Assembly (NCBI GenBank): GCA_003265685.1
Contig: QJOU01000053.1
Span: 1-61,905, forward strand
Direction: 5' to 3'
Length of the DNA stretch: 61,905 bases
Origin: Piscinibacter caeni
GTDB taxonomy: Bacteria > Pseudomonadota > Gammaproteobacteria > Burkholderiales > Burkholderiaceae_C
Each line of letters opens with the position of its first letter. Positions within the stretch are counted from its first letter, which is position 1. Positions 48,896 through 56,375 of the stretch are shown here, piece after piece. The translations under genes were made by a program, and so were the position numbers. The notes beneath the pieces are model-generated. The model was not told the origin of the DNA and searched no databases. It was given only the letters and a program-made list of their open reading frames with translations.

Positions 48896-48924
48896 GTGCA
48901 TAACACGTATGCATACGCTACACT
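48896..48924 (+). promoter_or_regulatory. Promoter with CATAACACGTATGCATA element (copy 5)
   Basis: The 17-bp element at 48899-48915 lies just upstream of TACACT (48919-48924), which is 6 nt before the ATG at 48931. The -35 is poor (GTGCAT), so an activator may be needed. Confidence 0.6.
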
Positions 48925-48930
48925 GTGCGC

Positions 48931-49512
48931 ATGCAATCCAACAGCCCATTCACCAACTTCTTGTCGCGTCCGCTCGCGACGATCCTGATCGCCTTCCTCG
49001 CCGTCTTCTTCGCTGCCTACGCGCATGCCGCCCAGGCCAGCGCGATGCAGGGCAAGGTCGTCTACGTCGACGACGGTGACACCGTGGTGCTGCTCACTGC
49101 GGCCAACGAGCAGGTGAAGATCCGCCTGGCGTCGATCGACGCGCCGGAGTCCTCCCACACCAACAAGGAACGCGGCCGGATCGGCCAGCCGTTCTCGGAC
49201 AACGCGAAGCGCTACCTCGAGCAGCTCGTGAAGGGCCAGACCGTGGACGCGCAGTGCCACGACGTCGACCGCTACAGCCGCCACGTGTGCACGCTGACGG
49301 TGGGCCGCGTGGAAGTGAACCGCGAAATGGTGCGCGCCGGCTGGGCCTGGGCCAACACCGCCTCCGGCGGGCGCTACCTGCGCGACGCCGGCCTGCCGCA
49401 GCTGCAGGCGCAGGCACAGGGTGCGCGCCAGGGCCTGTGGGCCGGCTCGAACCCGGTGCCGCCGTGGGAGTGGCGACGCCAGTGCTGGGAGTCGGGGAAC
49501 TGCCCGCAGTGA
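48931..49512 (+). CDS. Exported thermonuclease-family (SNase) nuclease
   Basis: 193 aa. Residues ~12-35 (FLSRPLATILIAFLAVFFAA) are a signal peptide or membrane anchor. The OB-fold nuclease follows: VVYVDDGDTVVL with the catalytic Asp pair, IRLASIDAPE with catalytic Arg, DNAKRYLEQLVKGQTV, DVDRYSRHVCTLTVGR with the second active-site Arg (as in DRYGR), and VRAGWAWAN. It cleaves DNA or RNA in a calcium-dependent manner outside the cytoplasm. The stop overlaps the next start. Probably a leaderless mRNA. Confidence 0.88.
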   Translation: MQSNSPFTNFLSRPLATILIAFLAVFFAAYAHAAQASAMQGKVVYVDDGDTVVLLTAANEQVKIRLASIDAPESSHTNKERGRIGQPFSDNAKRYLEQLVKGQTVDAQCHDVDRYSRHVCTLTVGRVEVNREMVRAGWAWANTASGGRYLRDAGLPQLQAQAQGARQGLWAGSNPVPPWEWRRQCWESGNCPQ

Positions 49513-49781
49513 GCGCGCCGCTGTCTCTCCTGCGCAAGGCTGCGCCGTGGCTGTCGGTGTTCGCACTGGCCTACATCGCCCTGGGCACGGCCGCGCTCTT
49601 CTACTGGAGCAAGCCGCTGACGATCTGGATGGGCTACGGCGAGCTGCTGTCGGCCGACGCGATCCCGATCCCCGTGCGCATGCTGTGGGCCGTGGCCGTC
49701 TTCTTCCCCGCCGGAATCCTCTTCAACCTGGGTCGCTGGCTCGCGCTGCGCGCCGGCCCGCTCGCCTTCTACCGTCCCTGA
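49509..49781 (+). CDS. Small two-span membrane protein
   Basis: 90 aa, GTG start at 49509 overlapping the nuclease stop. Two membrane helices (LSVFALAYIALGTAALFYW and MLWAVAVFFPAGILFNLG). Translationally coupled to the exported nuclease, so it may help it or share its location. No family recognised. Confidence 0.65.
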   Translation: MSAPLSLLRKAAPWLSVFALAYIALGTAALFYWSKPLTIWMGYGELLSADAIPIPVRMLWAVAVFFPAGILFNLGRWLALRAGPLAFYRP

Positions 49782-49782
49782 C

Positions 49783-50388
49783 ATGACCTTCTCTTTCCTG
49801 CGCCGTCTGGCGCGCGCCTCTCTGTGTTCCTTCGCACTCGCCGCCGCGCTGCCCGCGCTGGCGGGCGACGCGGTGGTCCCGCGCGGCCTCAAGGGCCTGG
49901 ACCTCGGCCTGCCCAAGGCCGCCGCACTGCAAGTCGTCGAGCGGCTCCAGCTGGGCTCGCCCTTGAAGTGTTCGGCGAACTCCGCCGGCGAGGAGCACTG
50001 CCAGGCCGGGCCTCTCCCTGCTTCGGCGGGCTTCACCTTCGCCCGCGAGCGCGTGCACTACCTCGCCTTGTCCTTCACGTCCTCCGGAGTCCTGGACCAG
50101 GTGGCGCTGACGATGGGCCAGGAGATCTCGCCGGCGCGCGTCGACGCCTTCGGAGAGATCGCCGAGACGCTCGCCGCGGCCGCCGGCGCCAACCCGCAAG
50201 TCTTCGCCGGTGGCTCCATGGGCGACGTCTGGTTGCGCTGGAAGGACGGCAAGGGCGAGTTGCTGCTGACCATGTCGCAGTTCCAGCGTGGCGTCCAGGT
50301 GCAGGCCTTCCTGCGCAGCGCGGCGCGCGCCCCGGATGCGTTCACCAAGCGTTCGCGCGGCAACGAACGGTTCCTTGGCGACCTGTGA
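49783..50388 (+). CDS. Exported protein of unknown function
   Basis: 201 aa, starting 1 bp after the previous stop. Signal peptide SFLRRLARASLCSFALAAAL, cleaved near ALAGDA. The mature part begins RGLKGLDLGLPKAAALQVV, a layout often seen in small periplasmic proteins, with two cysteines (KCSANSAGEEHCQAG) that could form a disulfide. No family named. Confidence 0.65.
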   Translation: MTFSFLRRLARASLCSFALAAALPALAGDAVVPRGLKGLDLGLPKAAALQVVERLQLGSPLKCSANSAGEEHCQAGPLPASAGFTFARERVHYLALSFTSSGVLDQVALTMGQEISPARVDAFGEIAETLAAAAGANPQVFAGGSMGDVWLRWKDGKGELLLTMSQFQRGVQVQAFLRSAARAPDAFTKRSRGNERFLGDL

Positions 50389-50396
50389 TCGAAGGG

Positions 50397-50669
50397 ATGA
50401 CCGTGCGAGAGGAAGCCAAACCCACGAAGCGATTCGGCAAGTCGGCGGCGCTGGCTGCGCTGGACGCGCGCGCGGCGCGCATCGCGGCCGAGCAGAAGTT
50501 CGACCGGAGCAACGGCACGTCGCAGCTGCGCCCGCCTGGCGCGCGTGACGAGATCACCGACGAGATCATCAACCGGGCCGTCGAGTACGGCCGCATGCGG
50601 GCCTTCGAGCAGTTCGCCGAGGCGATCGAGGAAGGCTTCCGCTTCGAACCCAACCAGGAGTCCACGTGA
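50397..50669 (+). CDS. Small hypothetical protein
   Basis: 90 aa. Basic N-terminus (KPTKRFGKSAALAALDARAA) and acidic C-terminus (YGRMRAFEQFAEAIEEGFRF). The GAAGGG immediately before the ATG suggests that GTG 50403 (two codons later) may be the true start. Overlaps the next gene by 4 bp. No family recognised. Confidence 0.55.
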   Translation: MTVREEAKPTKRFGKSAALAALDARAARIAAEQKFDRSNGTSQLRPPGARDEITDEIINRAVEYGRMRAFEQFAEAIEEGFRFEPNQEST

Positions 50670-51589
50670 CATCCACCACCACCGAACCCCTGGCGCGCGC
50701 GCTGCTGCTCGCCGTCATCAACTGCGGGCACGAGATCGACTCGTCGCGCGTCCTGCTGCACTTCGACGCCAAGCAGGAAGGGCACAACGCCCTGAACCAG
50801 CTGTCGCGGCGCATCGAAGGCGTCCTGCAGGCGCAACCCGCTGCGGCGGCACCTGCCATCCGCTGGTCGCCGATCGAGACCGCGCCCAAGGACGGCAGCG
50901 TGATCCTGGTCGACGACAACGCCGGCGGCGGCGCGCCGTGGGCGGCCGCCAAGTGGCTGGCCGGCGAGGAGTGGTCGGGCTGGATCTACGAAGACGACGT
51001 GATGAACGACAACCAGCCGCTCGGGCCGAACCCGACCCGCTGGCTCGAGGGGCTCGACGCGAGCGTCAATGTCGCGAAGGAACAAGCGCCGGTGCGGCCG
51101 CCCGTGTCCGAGTCGCCGGAGCGCCTGGCCGAGCTCAAGGCGCAGCTGGACCTCGCGCTGCAGGCGAACGCCGACGCGCGCCGTGCCGGCCGGGCCGAAG
51201 CGCTGGCCATCCTGATGGGCACGTCGGCCGAGGACTTCCCCGAGATCTACATCGGCGAGCACACGGTGGGCGAGGGCGACGCCCTGTCGTTCCACTGGCG
51301 CGAGGACGCCCTTCGGACCCTCCTTCTCCTGACCGGTGCGGATCCGGCCGGCGCCCTGATCGAGCGGGTGACGGACGCCTGGTGGAGCCAGGAGCACATG
51401 ATCGACGAGCTGCGCGATCGCCTGCGCAACGGACCCAGGAAGATCAACAACCTGACGGAGTTCTTTGCCGAGGCGAAGCTGCTGGACCTGCGCGCGAGCG
51501 ACCTGGCCCCCAAGCTGGCCGCGCGGCCCGAGTTCGCAGCCGAGGCGGCGATCGCGCGTGCCGCCGGCACGCAGGAGGATCGGGCTTGA
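50666..51589 (+). CDS. Protein with DUF551-like segment
   Basis: 307 aa, GTG start in a GTGA overlap. Residues ~65-130 contain IRWSPIETAPKDGSVILVDD and, later, PTRWLEG, the pattern of DUF551-type phage proteins. A second region (SPERLAELKAQLDLALQANA) is coiled-coil. The C-terminal part is helical. Function unknown; such proteins are common in phages and plasmids. Confidence 0.65.
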   Translation: MTSTTTEPLARALLLAVINCGHEIDSSRVLLHFDAKQEGHNALNQLSRRIEGVLQAQPAAAAPAIRWSPIETAPKDGSVILVDDNAGGGAPWAAAKWLAGEEWSGWIYEDDVMNDNQPLGPNPTRWLEGLDASVNVAKEQAPVRPPVSESPERLAELKAQLDLALQANADARRAGRAEALAILMGTSAEDFPEIYIGEHTVGEGDALSFHWREDALRTLLLLTGADPAGALIERVTDAWWSQEHMIDELRDRLRNGPRKINNLTEFFAEAKLLDLRASDLAPKLAARPEFAAEAAIARAAGTQEDRA

Positions 51590-51927
51590 CGGAGTTTCTG
51601 CTGGGAGACATCCCGCACGGCGTGACACGCTCCGCGCAGGACGAGGCGTTCCGCGGCGCGAAGGTGCGCTGCGAGAACCCGTACTGGAGCCGCCACCTGC
51701 AGCTCGCGCTGTTCGAGTCGCTCGGGTGCACCTGGCCCGCCGTCCGTGTGGTGCCGTGGAACACGCGCCGGCCGCTGCTGGTGATCCAGCAGTCCCCTGT
51801 TGGCGCGCACCGTTGGTTCTTGTCGTGGGCGACCGAGCCCGACTTCGAGACCTGCCCGCTGCCCGAATACTCGGCCAAGGCGCTGGTGAAGGCCTACCGC
51901 AAGCTGTCCTCAGGAGCCGCGTCGTGA
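51586..51927 (+). CDS. Hypothetical protein
   Basis: 113 aa. TTG start at 51586 overlaps the previous stop (TTGA) and has AGGAGG 7 nt upstream, a strong site that fixes this start. Residues include ENPYWSRHLQLALFESLGCT and WNTRRPLLVIQQSPVGAHRW. Four-base overlaps join 50397-52121 into one translationally coupled run. No family recognised. Confidence 0.6.
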   Translation: MTEFLLGDIPHGVTRSAQDEAFRGAKVRCENPYWSRHLQLALFESLGCTWPAVRVVPWNTRRPLLVIQQSPVGAHRWFLSWATEPDFETCPLPEYSAKALVKAYRKLSSGAAS

Positions 51928-52121
51928 GGGTGTCGCTTGGCTTGGTGCTGTGCGCGGCGGCTCTGCTGCTCGCGCTGCCGGTGATTCGACCGATGTTCGC
52001 CGAGCTCGAAGCGACGGAGCGCGATTGCGTTCGAACACCGCCCGAGCGTCGCACCGAATCCCAGCGCGCGCGCTGCAAGCCGCAGGGCCCGGCAGGCCTC
52101 ATCATCCCCGGCGTGCTCTGA
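51924..52121 (+). CDS. Small exported or anchored protein
   Basis: 65 aa. GTG start with AGGAG 7 nt upstream, overlapping the previous stop. One N-terminal membrane helix (GLVLCAAALLLALPVI) and a basic tail with two Cys. Last gene of the coupled run. Function unknown. Confidence 0.55.
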   Translation: MRVSLGLVLCAAALLLALPVIRPMFAELEATERDCVRTPPERRTESQRARCKPQGPAGLIIPGVL

Positions 52122-52162
52122 CCGGCGTTCGCCAGGCAAAGGCGGACAAGATGCGCAAACCG

Positions 52163-52194
52163 GATACACGCGACGTATCGCGCCGTGTTATGCT
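52163..52194 (+). promoter_or_regulatory. Promoter with GATAC-CGTAT-CGTGT element (copy 6)
   Basis: GGATACA, ACGTAT 4 nt on and CGTGTTAT 5 nt on, the same blocks and spacing as at 42384. GATAC...GTATC is an inverted repeat. TATGCT (52189-52194) is the likely -10. Confidence 0.6.
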
Positions 52195-52221
52195 TTCGTC
52201 GCCTCAACCACAAGGAGCGAC

Positions 52222-52605
52222 ATGAGCACACTCACCGGCGGCGCGCCGCCGACGACCCCCACCCACCCGAAACACGACCTCTACGCCAACGCCGCCACGT
52301 TCGTCGCGTCGGCGATCACCATCTGGTCCGGCCTGCAAGAGCGTTCCGCCTTGCTCGCAGTCCTGGGCGCCGTCTTCCTGATCTGGAGCGCGTTCTCGCT
52401 GTTCCGTCCGCGCAAGGGTGGTGCCGGATCGGTGGCGCACCAGTTCGTGCAGACGCACGCGCGCCGGCTGAGCCTCGCGGCCTTCGTGGTCGCGGCGGCC
52501 CTGACCTGGTATGCGTTCGATGCCAACCTGATGCTGCCGTCCGTGATGGGCGGCCTCCTGCTGGTGGCCACGGCGTTCAAGCTGTTCGGCAAGAAGGCGG
52601 CCTGA
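52222..52605 (+). CDS. Small multi-span membrane protein
   Basis: 127 aa, AAGGAG 6 nt before the ATG. Three to four membrane helices (ANAATFVASAITIWSGL; ALLAVLGAVFLIWSAFSLF; LSLAAFVVAAALTWYAF; VMGGLLLVATAFKLFG). Preceded by the shared promoter element. Function unknown. Confidence 0.65.
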   Translation: MSTLTGGAPPTTPTHPKHDLYANAATFVASAITIWSGLQERSALLAVLGAVFLIWSAFSLFRPRKGGAGSVAHQFVQTHARRLSLAAFVVAAALTWYAFDANLMLPSVMGGLLLVATAFKLFGKKAA

Positions 52606-52607
52606 CC

Positions 52608-52835
52608 ATGGTCGTGAACGTCGCCGACATGACCAGCTACGAGAGCGGCCGCCGGCTTGCCCAATGGTGGATCGACAGCGGCGGCGAGCTCGACGTGGAC
52701 GGCCCCTACTTCGGCAGCGAATCGCTCTACGAAGGCTTCATCCATCGTCTGGACCAGGAGCGTCGTGCGCGCGAACAGCGCGCCGGCGAACCCGGCCCCA
52801 CGCAGGCGGTCGATCTGGAGCTGGCCTTCGCGTAG
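52608..52835 (+). CDS. Small acidic hypothetical protein
   Basis: 75 aa, 2 bp after the membrane protein gene. Contains YESGRRLAQWWIDSGGELDV and a helical FIHRLDQERRAREQRAG end. No family recognised. Followed by a terminator that closes the unit. Confidence 0.6.
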   Translation: MVVNVADMTSYESGRRLAQWWIDSGGELDVDGPYFGSESLYEGFIHRLDQERRAREQRAGEPGPTQAVDLELAFA

Positions 52836-52859
52836 CTGCTGCTTCCTCAACCAACCTCG

Positions 52860-52888
52860 ACGGGCCCCTTGTGGGCCCGTTTTCCTTT
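52860..52888 (+). terminator. Intrinsic terminator
   Basis: ACGGGCCC/GGGCCCGT, 5-nt loop, followed by TTTCCTTT. Confidence 0.9.
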
Positions 52889-53004
52889 CTCGCTGTGTTC
52901 GTCCCCCCAGATCTCCACCTGCCTGTTCGGCATCTCCGGTGGCAAGAGAACAGGCATCCGCCTGCCCACACCCCGGCCAACCGGCCGCAACCAACGGAGA
53001 AACC

Positions 53005-53196
53005 ATGACCAATCCCACCTCACTCTGCCCGCAAGGCGCGACCCTGCTGCGCGAGGCGCAGAAGCTGCTCGCCGAGATCGACAGCTGGGGCGGCACCGTG
53101 CACGAGAGCCATCTGGCCGGCCTGCGTGCGGCCGTCCGCCAGGCCCAGGGCGACAGCACCGGCGTTCCGGCGAACACCACCGCGGAGGCGCAGTGA
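53005..53196 (+). CDS. Small hypothetical protein
   Basis: 63 aa, ACGGAGA 6 nt before the ATG. A single helical hairpin (LLREAQKLLAEIDSWGGTVH, LAGLRAAVRQAQGD). Overlaps the next start by 1 bp (TGATG). No family recognised. Confidence 0.55.
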   Translation: MTNPTSLCPQGATLLREAQKLLAEIDSWGGTVHESHLAGLRAAVRQAQGDSTGVPANTTAEAQ

Positions 53197-53429
53197 TGCT
53201 CGCTGTTCAATCGGCACAAGAAGCCCAAGGCTTCATGCTCGCCGCCAAGGACCTGGACAAGGCGCTGGCCATCGGTGCCGGCTTCCTGAGTGCCGGGTCC
53301 GAAGCGGAGCTGCGCGCGCGCCGCGACGCGCACCTGGCCGGCGTCGCCGCCTGGGTGTCCGAGCAACCGGACCCCGTCGCTGCCGGGCATTACGCCAGGC
53401 GGGACTTCGCCGCTCTCGCCAACGCCTAA
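53196..53429 (+). CDS. Small hypothetical protein
   Basis: 77 aa. Helical, Ala-rich (FMLAAKDLDKALAIGAGFLS; LRARRDAHLAGVAAWVSEQP). Coupled to the gene upstream. No family recognised. Confidence 0.5.
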   Translation: MLAVQSAQEAQGFMLAAKDLDKALAIGAGFLSAGSEAELRARRDAHLAGVAAWVSEQPDPVAAGHYARRDFAALANA

Positions 53430-53439
53430 GGAGGCCGCC

Positions 53440-53634
53440 GTGATCACGATCCACGAGTTCGGCACCGCGCCGCAGAACGTCCCCACCGGCTACAGCCTGA
53501 AGCAAGAAGCGCACGGCACCGCCGAGCAGTTGCAGCAGCAGTTCGACGGCCAGGATGTCGTCCTGGTGCGCGGCGCCAACGTCCACGGACAGCCCGGCGT
53601 CTTCGTCGTCGGCGTCTTCGCTCCGAAGGCCTGA
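53440..53634 (+). CDS. Small hypothetical protein
   Basis: 64 aa, GTG start with AAGGAGG 6 nt upstream, which fixes the start at 53440. Beta-rich (ITIHEFGTAPQNVPTGYSLK; DVVLVRGANVHGQPGVFVVG). Last gene of a three-gene unit before a terminator. No family recognised. Confidence 0.55.
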   Translation: MITIHEFGTAPQNVPTGYSLKQEAHGTAEQLQQQFDGQDVVLVRGANVHGQPGVFVVGVFAPKA

Positions 53635-53646
53635 CCCAACCCTCCC

Positions 53647-53690
53647 AGCCCCGTGCTCGACTTCTTGTCGGCTCGGGGCTTCCTTCTTTC
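53647..53690 (+). terminator. Intrinsic terminator
   Basis: AGCCCCG...CGGGGCT enclosing a CGAC/GTCG stem, followed by TCCTTCTTTC. A similar hairpin is at 56110. Confidence 0.88.
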
Positions 53691-53710
53691 GTGTAGTTGT
53701 TGTGCAACTC

Positions 53711-53743
53711 CGATACACACAATCTTATCGGTACGTGTATAGT
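53711..53743 (+). promoter_or_regulatory. Promoter with GATACA ... CGTGTATAGT element (copy 7)
   Basis: GATACA (53712-53717) and TATAGT (53738-53743) are 20 bp apart, as at 42384. TACGTGT precedes the -10. The ATG at 53750 is 6 nt after the -10, so the mRNA is probably leaderless. Confidence 0.6.
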
Positions 53744-53749
53744 ATGACT

Positions 53750-54334
53750 ATGCACTCAAACAGCCGACCCCACTTCTTGCGCCGGCCGCTGCTCATCGCG
53801 GCCGCCGCCTCCCTGACCCTCGCGCTCGCCGCCTGCGACTTCGGCGGCGGTGGCTCGGACGGCCCCTCGCAGCCGACCGACAACACCCCGGTTTCGCTCA
53901 GCGAGCGCATCACTCAGCTCGAGGCCAGCGGCCAGCTGCCGAGGTTGGACCGTTCGACGGATCTGCTGGGCTCGGACGCGAACGCCAACGGCGTGCGTGA
54001 CGACATCGACACCTGGATCGCCGGGCGTGCCCTGAGCGCGCAGCGCACCAAGGCGCTCACCCGTGCAGCGAAGACGGCCCAGGCCGCCCTCACGGTCAAT
54101 CCGGCGGATTCGTCCGCCGTCCGCGCCGTCGCCCGTCAAGGCGCGCGCGACATCAACTGCATCTCCACCGTCTTCGCCGGCGACACGGCCAGCAACAACG
54201 GCTTCGAGCTCCACAAGGCCATCGAGAAGTACACGTTCAACACCAAGCCACGTGTCCTCGCCTACATCACCTTCAACAAGGCGCTGTCCGGCGCCGTCCT
54301 GAGCCTGCCGTCGGGGGACACCTGCGATGAATAA
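53750..54334 (+). CDS. Lipoprotein of unknown function
   Basis: 194 aa. Signal peptide with RRPLLIAAAASLTLALAACD; LAAC is a clear lipobox with the acylated Cys near residue 27, followed by Asp, which can favour inner-membrane retention. The mature part is mostly helical and contains LLGSDANANGVRDDIDTW, a DxNxDGxxD-like calcium-binding pattern. It overlaps the hydrolase gene by 8 bp, so the two exported proteins likely act together. Confidence 0.75.
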   Translation: MHSNSRPHFLRRPLLIAAAASLTLALAACDFGGGGSDGPSQPTDNTPVSLSERITQLEASGQLPRLDRSTDLLGSDANANGVRDDIDTWIAGRALSAQRTKALTRAAKTAQAALTVNPADSSAVRAVARQGARDINCISTVFAGDTASNNGFELHKAIEKYTFNTKPRVLAYITFNKALSGAVLSLPSGDTCDE

Positions 54335-56087
54335 GCGATTTCTGACCGCGGCGTGCGCCGCTCTGGCCGTCGTCACGGCCGCCCCGACCTTCGCTGCCCC
54401 CGCGCCCACGCCCTCGGCGTGCGGTGACCAGGGCCTCTACGTCGGCTTCTACAACGGCGTCTGGAGCACCAGCGCCGATGCCCTGCGCGGCATGGGCGCG
54501 CTGCGTGCGCAGCTGGGGGAGACCTATCGCGGCGAGCACATCCGCTACGAGCTCATGTACAACCCGACGAACGGCTGGGAAGGCATCGCGCAGGCATTCG
54601 ATCAGCGGCTGGCGCAAGAGAACGCCGTGCTGACCAACCGATGGGAGTCGTTCTGGGACACCCTGCAGGGCCGCGGCCCGGGCGGTGCCGGCTTCCTCGC
54701 CACGCTGGGGCAGACCTTCAGTTCGATGGCCAGCCTGGCCAACGACCTGCGCGCCATCGTGACGACGGCCTCCGTCAACTCGGTGACTTCGCTGGCGGCC
54801 AACCCGCCGACGGCGCGCGACTACGCCGAGCAGAACACGCGTCTGGACACGATGACGCTGGAAGGCAGGAAGCTGCTGCTCGTCGCGCACTCGCAGGGCG
54901 ACCTGTTCCTTGGACAGGCCTACCAGCACCTCGACGCCGGCGTCGCCGCCGGACGCGTGACGGCCGGCTCCTATGCCGCGCTGCGCATTGCCCCGGCTGG
55001 CTCCTATGCTCCGGCGCGCAGCCAGCACGTGCTGGTCTCGCAGGATCAAGTGATCAACGCTCTGCGCCAGGCGGCGAACGTGCCGGCCAACAACGCCACG
55101 GTGCCGACCTACCAGGAGCAGATCGCCCTCGGCGTGTCGGACCCCGACATCAGCGCTGACCTGCTCGCGGAGACGTACCTGAACGCCATGTTCACCGGTG
55201 CCGGCGCGCCAGCGCCGATGATCAAGTCCGCGGCTTACCAGCTGATCGACGGCCTCACGACGCCTTCGCAACTGGCGCGCTCCGGCTTCTTCACCGCCAC
55301 GCTCAACTGGGACCGCAACGGCGACGTGGACCTGCACGCCTTCGAGCCGAACGGCGCTCATGTCTTCTACGGCATGCCCAACGGCCAGTCGGGGATGCTG
55401 GACTACGACGACACGAGGACGACCGGCCCCGAGCACTACACGACCACCTGCGATGCGAGCCAGCTCGCCGAAGGCACCTACACGATCGCCGTCAACAACT
55501 TTGGCGCCCCGGCCGGCACCCAGGCTGTCGTTCAGGTCGCCACATGGGCCGACGGTCCGCTGCTGACGGCGCCGGTGCTCACGTTGGGCCAGCAGGCAGG
55601 CAGCGCCGGCAACGCGAATCCGACGCCGGTGATGACCGTCACCGTGGCCAAGGATCCGGCGACCGGCCTGTTCAAGGTGACGGCGGCCGCGGCCAACGGC
55701 GATGGCCCCGTGACCGGAACCCCGCAGACGCTCCAACTGGAAGTGCAGATGGTTCCGCCGGCCGGAAAGGAAGCTCTCTGCGGAACCGCATCCGCCTACC
55801 AGATCCGTGACTTCACGAGCGACTTGGGCGGGCAGAGCTGGAACTGCACGCCGACGACCTGGAACATGCGCTTGACGAACACGACGTCGTCCACGATGGC
55901 GATCGGTTCCTTCGCTAAGTCGAGCATTGCCTGGACGACCGCATCCAACAGTTGCGGCGCCACGCTGGCGGCCGGCGAGAGCTGTGTTGTCGCCATCAAG
56001 TCGCCGACGTTCACGGCCAGCGAATCTTCCGGCATGAACGTGAGCTGGCCGACCGTCGGCATCCAGAAGTACGTCTACATCTACTGA
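54327..56087 (+). CDS. Exported alpha/beta-hydrolase-like protein with DUF2135-like domain
   Basis: 586 aa. Signal peptide MNKRFLTAACAALAVVTAA...FAA. Residues ~30-320 resemble an alpha/beta hydrolase, with the nucleophile elbow KLLLVAHSQGDLFL (Ser near 190). Residues ~325-410 (LNWDRNGDVDLHAFEPNGAH, then YDDTRTTGPEHYTT...GTYTIAVNNFG) match a DUF2135-like beta-sandwich with an Asp-rich loop. The rest is a beta-rich Ig-like end with paired Cys. A lipase, esterase or surface-acting hydrolase is possible; the substrate is unknown. Starts inside the lipoprotein gene (8-bp overlap). Confidence 0.72.
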   Translation: MNKRFLTAACAALAVVTAAPTFAAPAPTPSACGDQGLYVGFYNGVWSTSADALRGMGALRAQLGETYRGEHIRYELMYNPTNGWEGIAQAFDQRLAQENAVLTNRWESFWDTLQGRGPGGAGFLATLGQTFSSMASLANDLRAIVTTASVNSVTSLAANPPTARDYAEQNTRLDTMTLEGRKLLLVAHSQGDLFLGQAYQHLDAGVAAGRVTAGSYAALRIAPAGSYAPARSQHVLVSQDQVINALRQAANVPANNATVPTYQEQIALGVSDPDISADLLAETYLNAMFTGAGAPAPMIKSAAYQLIDGLTTPSQLARSGFFTATLNWDRNGDVDLHAFEPNGAHVFYGMPNGQSGMLDYDDTRTTGPEHYTTTCDASQLAEGTYTIAVNNFGAPAGTQAVVQVATWADGPLLTAPVLTLGQQAGSAGNANPTPVMTVTVAKDPATGLFKVTAAAANGDGPVTGTPQTLQLEVQMVPPAGKEALCGTASAYQIRDFTSDLGGQSWNCTPTTWNMRLTNTTSSTMAIGSFAKSSIAWTTASNSCGATLAAGESCVVAIKSPTFTASESSGMNVSWPTVGIQKYVYIY

Positions 56088-56109
56088 TCCGACGGCCTAA
56101 GCCGATCCC

Positions 56110-56150
56110 AGCCCCGTGCTCGACTTCCATGTCAGCGCGGGGCTTTCTCA
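56110..56150 (+). terminator. Intrinsic terminator
   Basis: AGCCCCG (56110-56116) pairs with CGGGGCT (56138-56144), enclosing a short GAC/GTC pairing, followed by TTCTC. It is close in sequence to the hairpin at 53647. Confidence 0.8.
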
Positions 56151-56165
56151 CTCAAAGAATCGAAG

Positions 56166-56197
56166 CGATACGCAGCGCGTATGTGCATGTGTTAGAG
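56166..56197 (+). promoter_or_regulatory. Promoter with GATAC-CGTAT-TGTGT element (copy 8)
   Basis: GATAC, CGTAT 6 nt on and TGTGTTAGAGT 5 nt on; same block spacing as at 42384. TAGAGT (56192-56197) is the likely -10, 13 nt before the tRNA-like gene. Confidence 0.6.
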
Positions 56198-56210
56198 TAC
56201 GCACATCACC

Positions 56211-56338
56211 GATCGGCGAACGGGCTTGGTGTCCGTACCCGGCAGAGACTTCAACGGCCGCACGGCCGGCGCGGACCACCGCTTGAGAGTAGCGAACTAA
56301 CGGGGTGAGAGGGGTTCGAGTCCCCTGCTGATCGCCAT
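56211..56338 (+). tRNA. 128-nt tRNA-like RNA with oversized central region
   Basis: The ends fit a tRNA. Acceptor strands GATCGGC (56211-56217) and GCTGATC (56328-56334) make 7 pairs with one wobble, then discriminator G and encoded CCA. The T arm is AGGGG-TTCGAGT-CCCCT (56311-56327), with a canonical T loop. A D arm ACGG-GCTTGGTGT-CCGT (56220-56236) carries the GG pair. Between D and T arms lie ~74 nt instead of ~25-45. They hold possible hairpins CGGCC-GCAC-GGCCG (56255-56268), GCGG-ACCAC-CCGC (56271-56283) and CGCT-TGAGAGT-AGCG (56281-56295). No canonical anticodon arm can be fixed. It could be an insertion-bearing tRNA, a decoy or a new tRNA-like RNA. Confidence 0.6.
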
Positions 56339-56375
56339 CCAACAGCCCATCGATTCACCGGCGTTGCCCGCTTGC

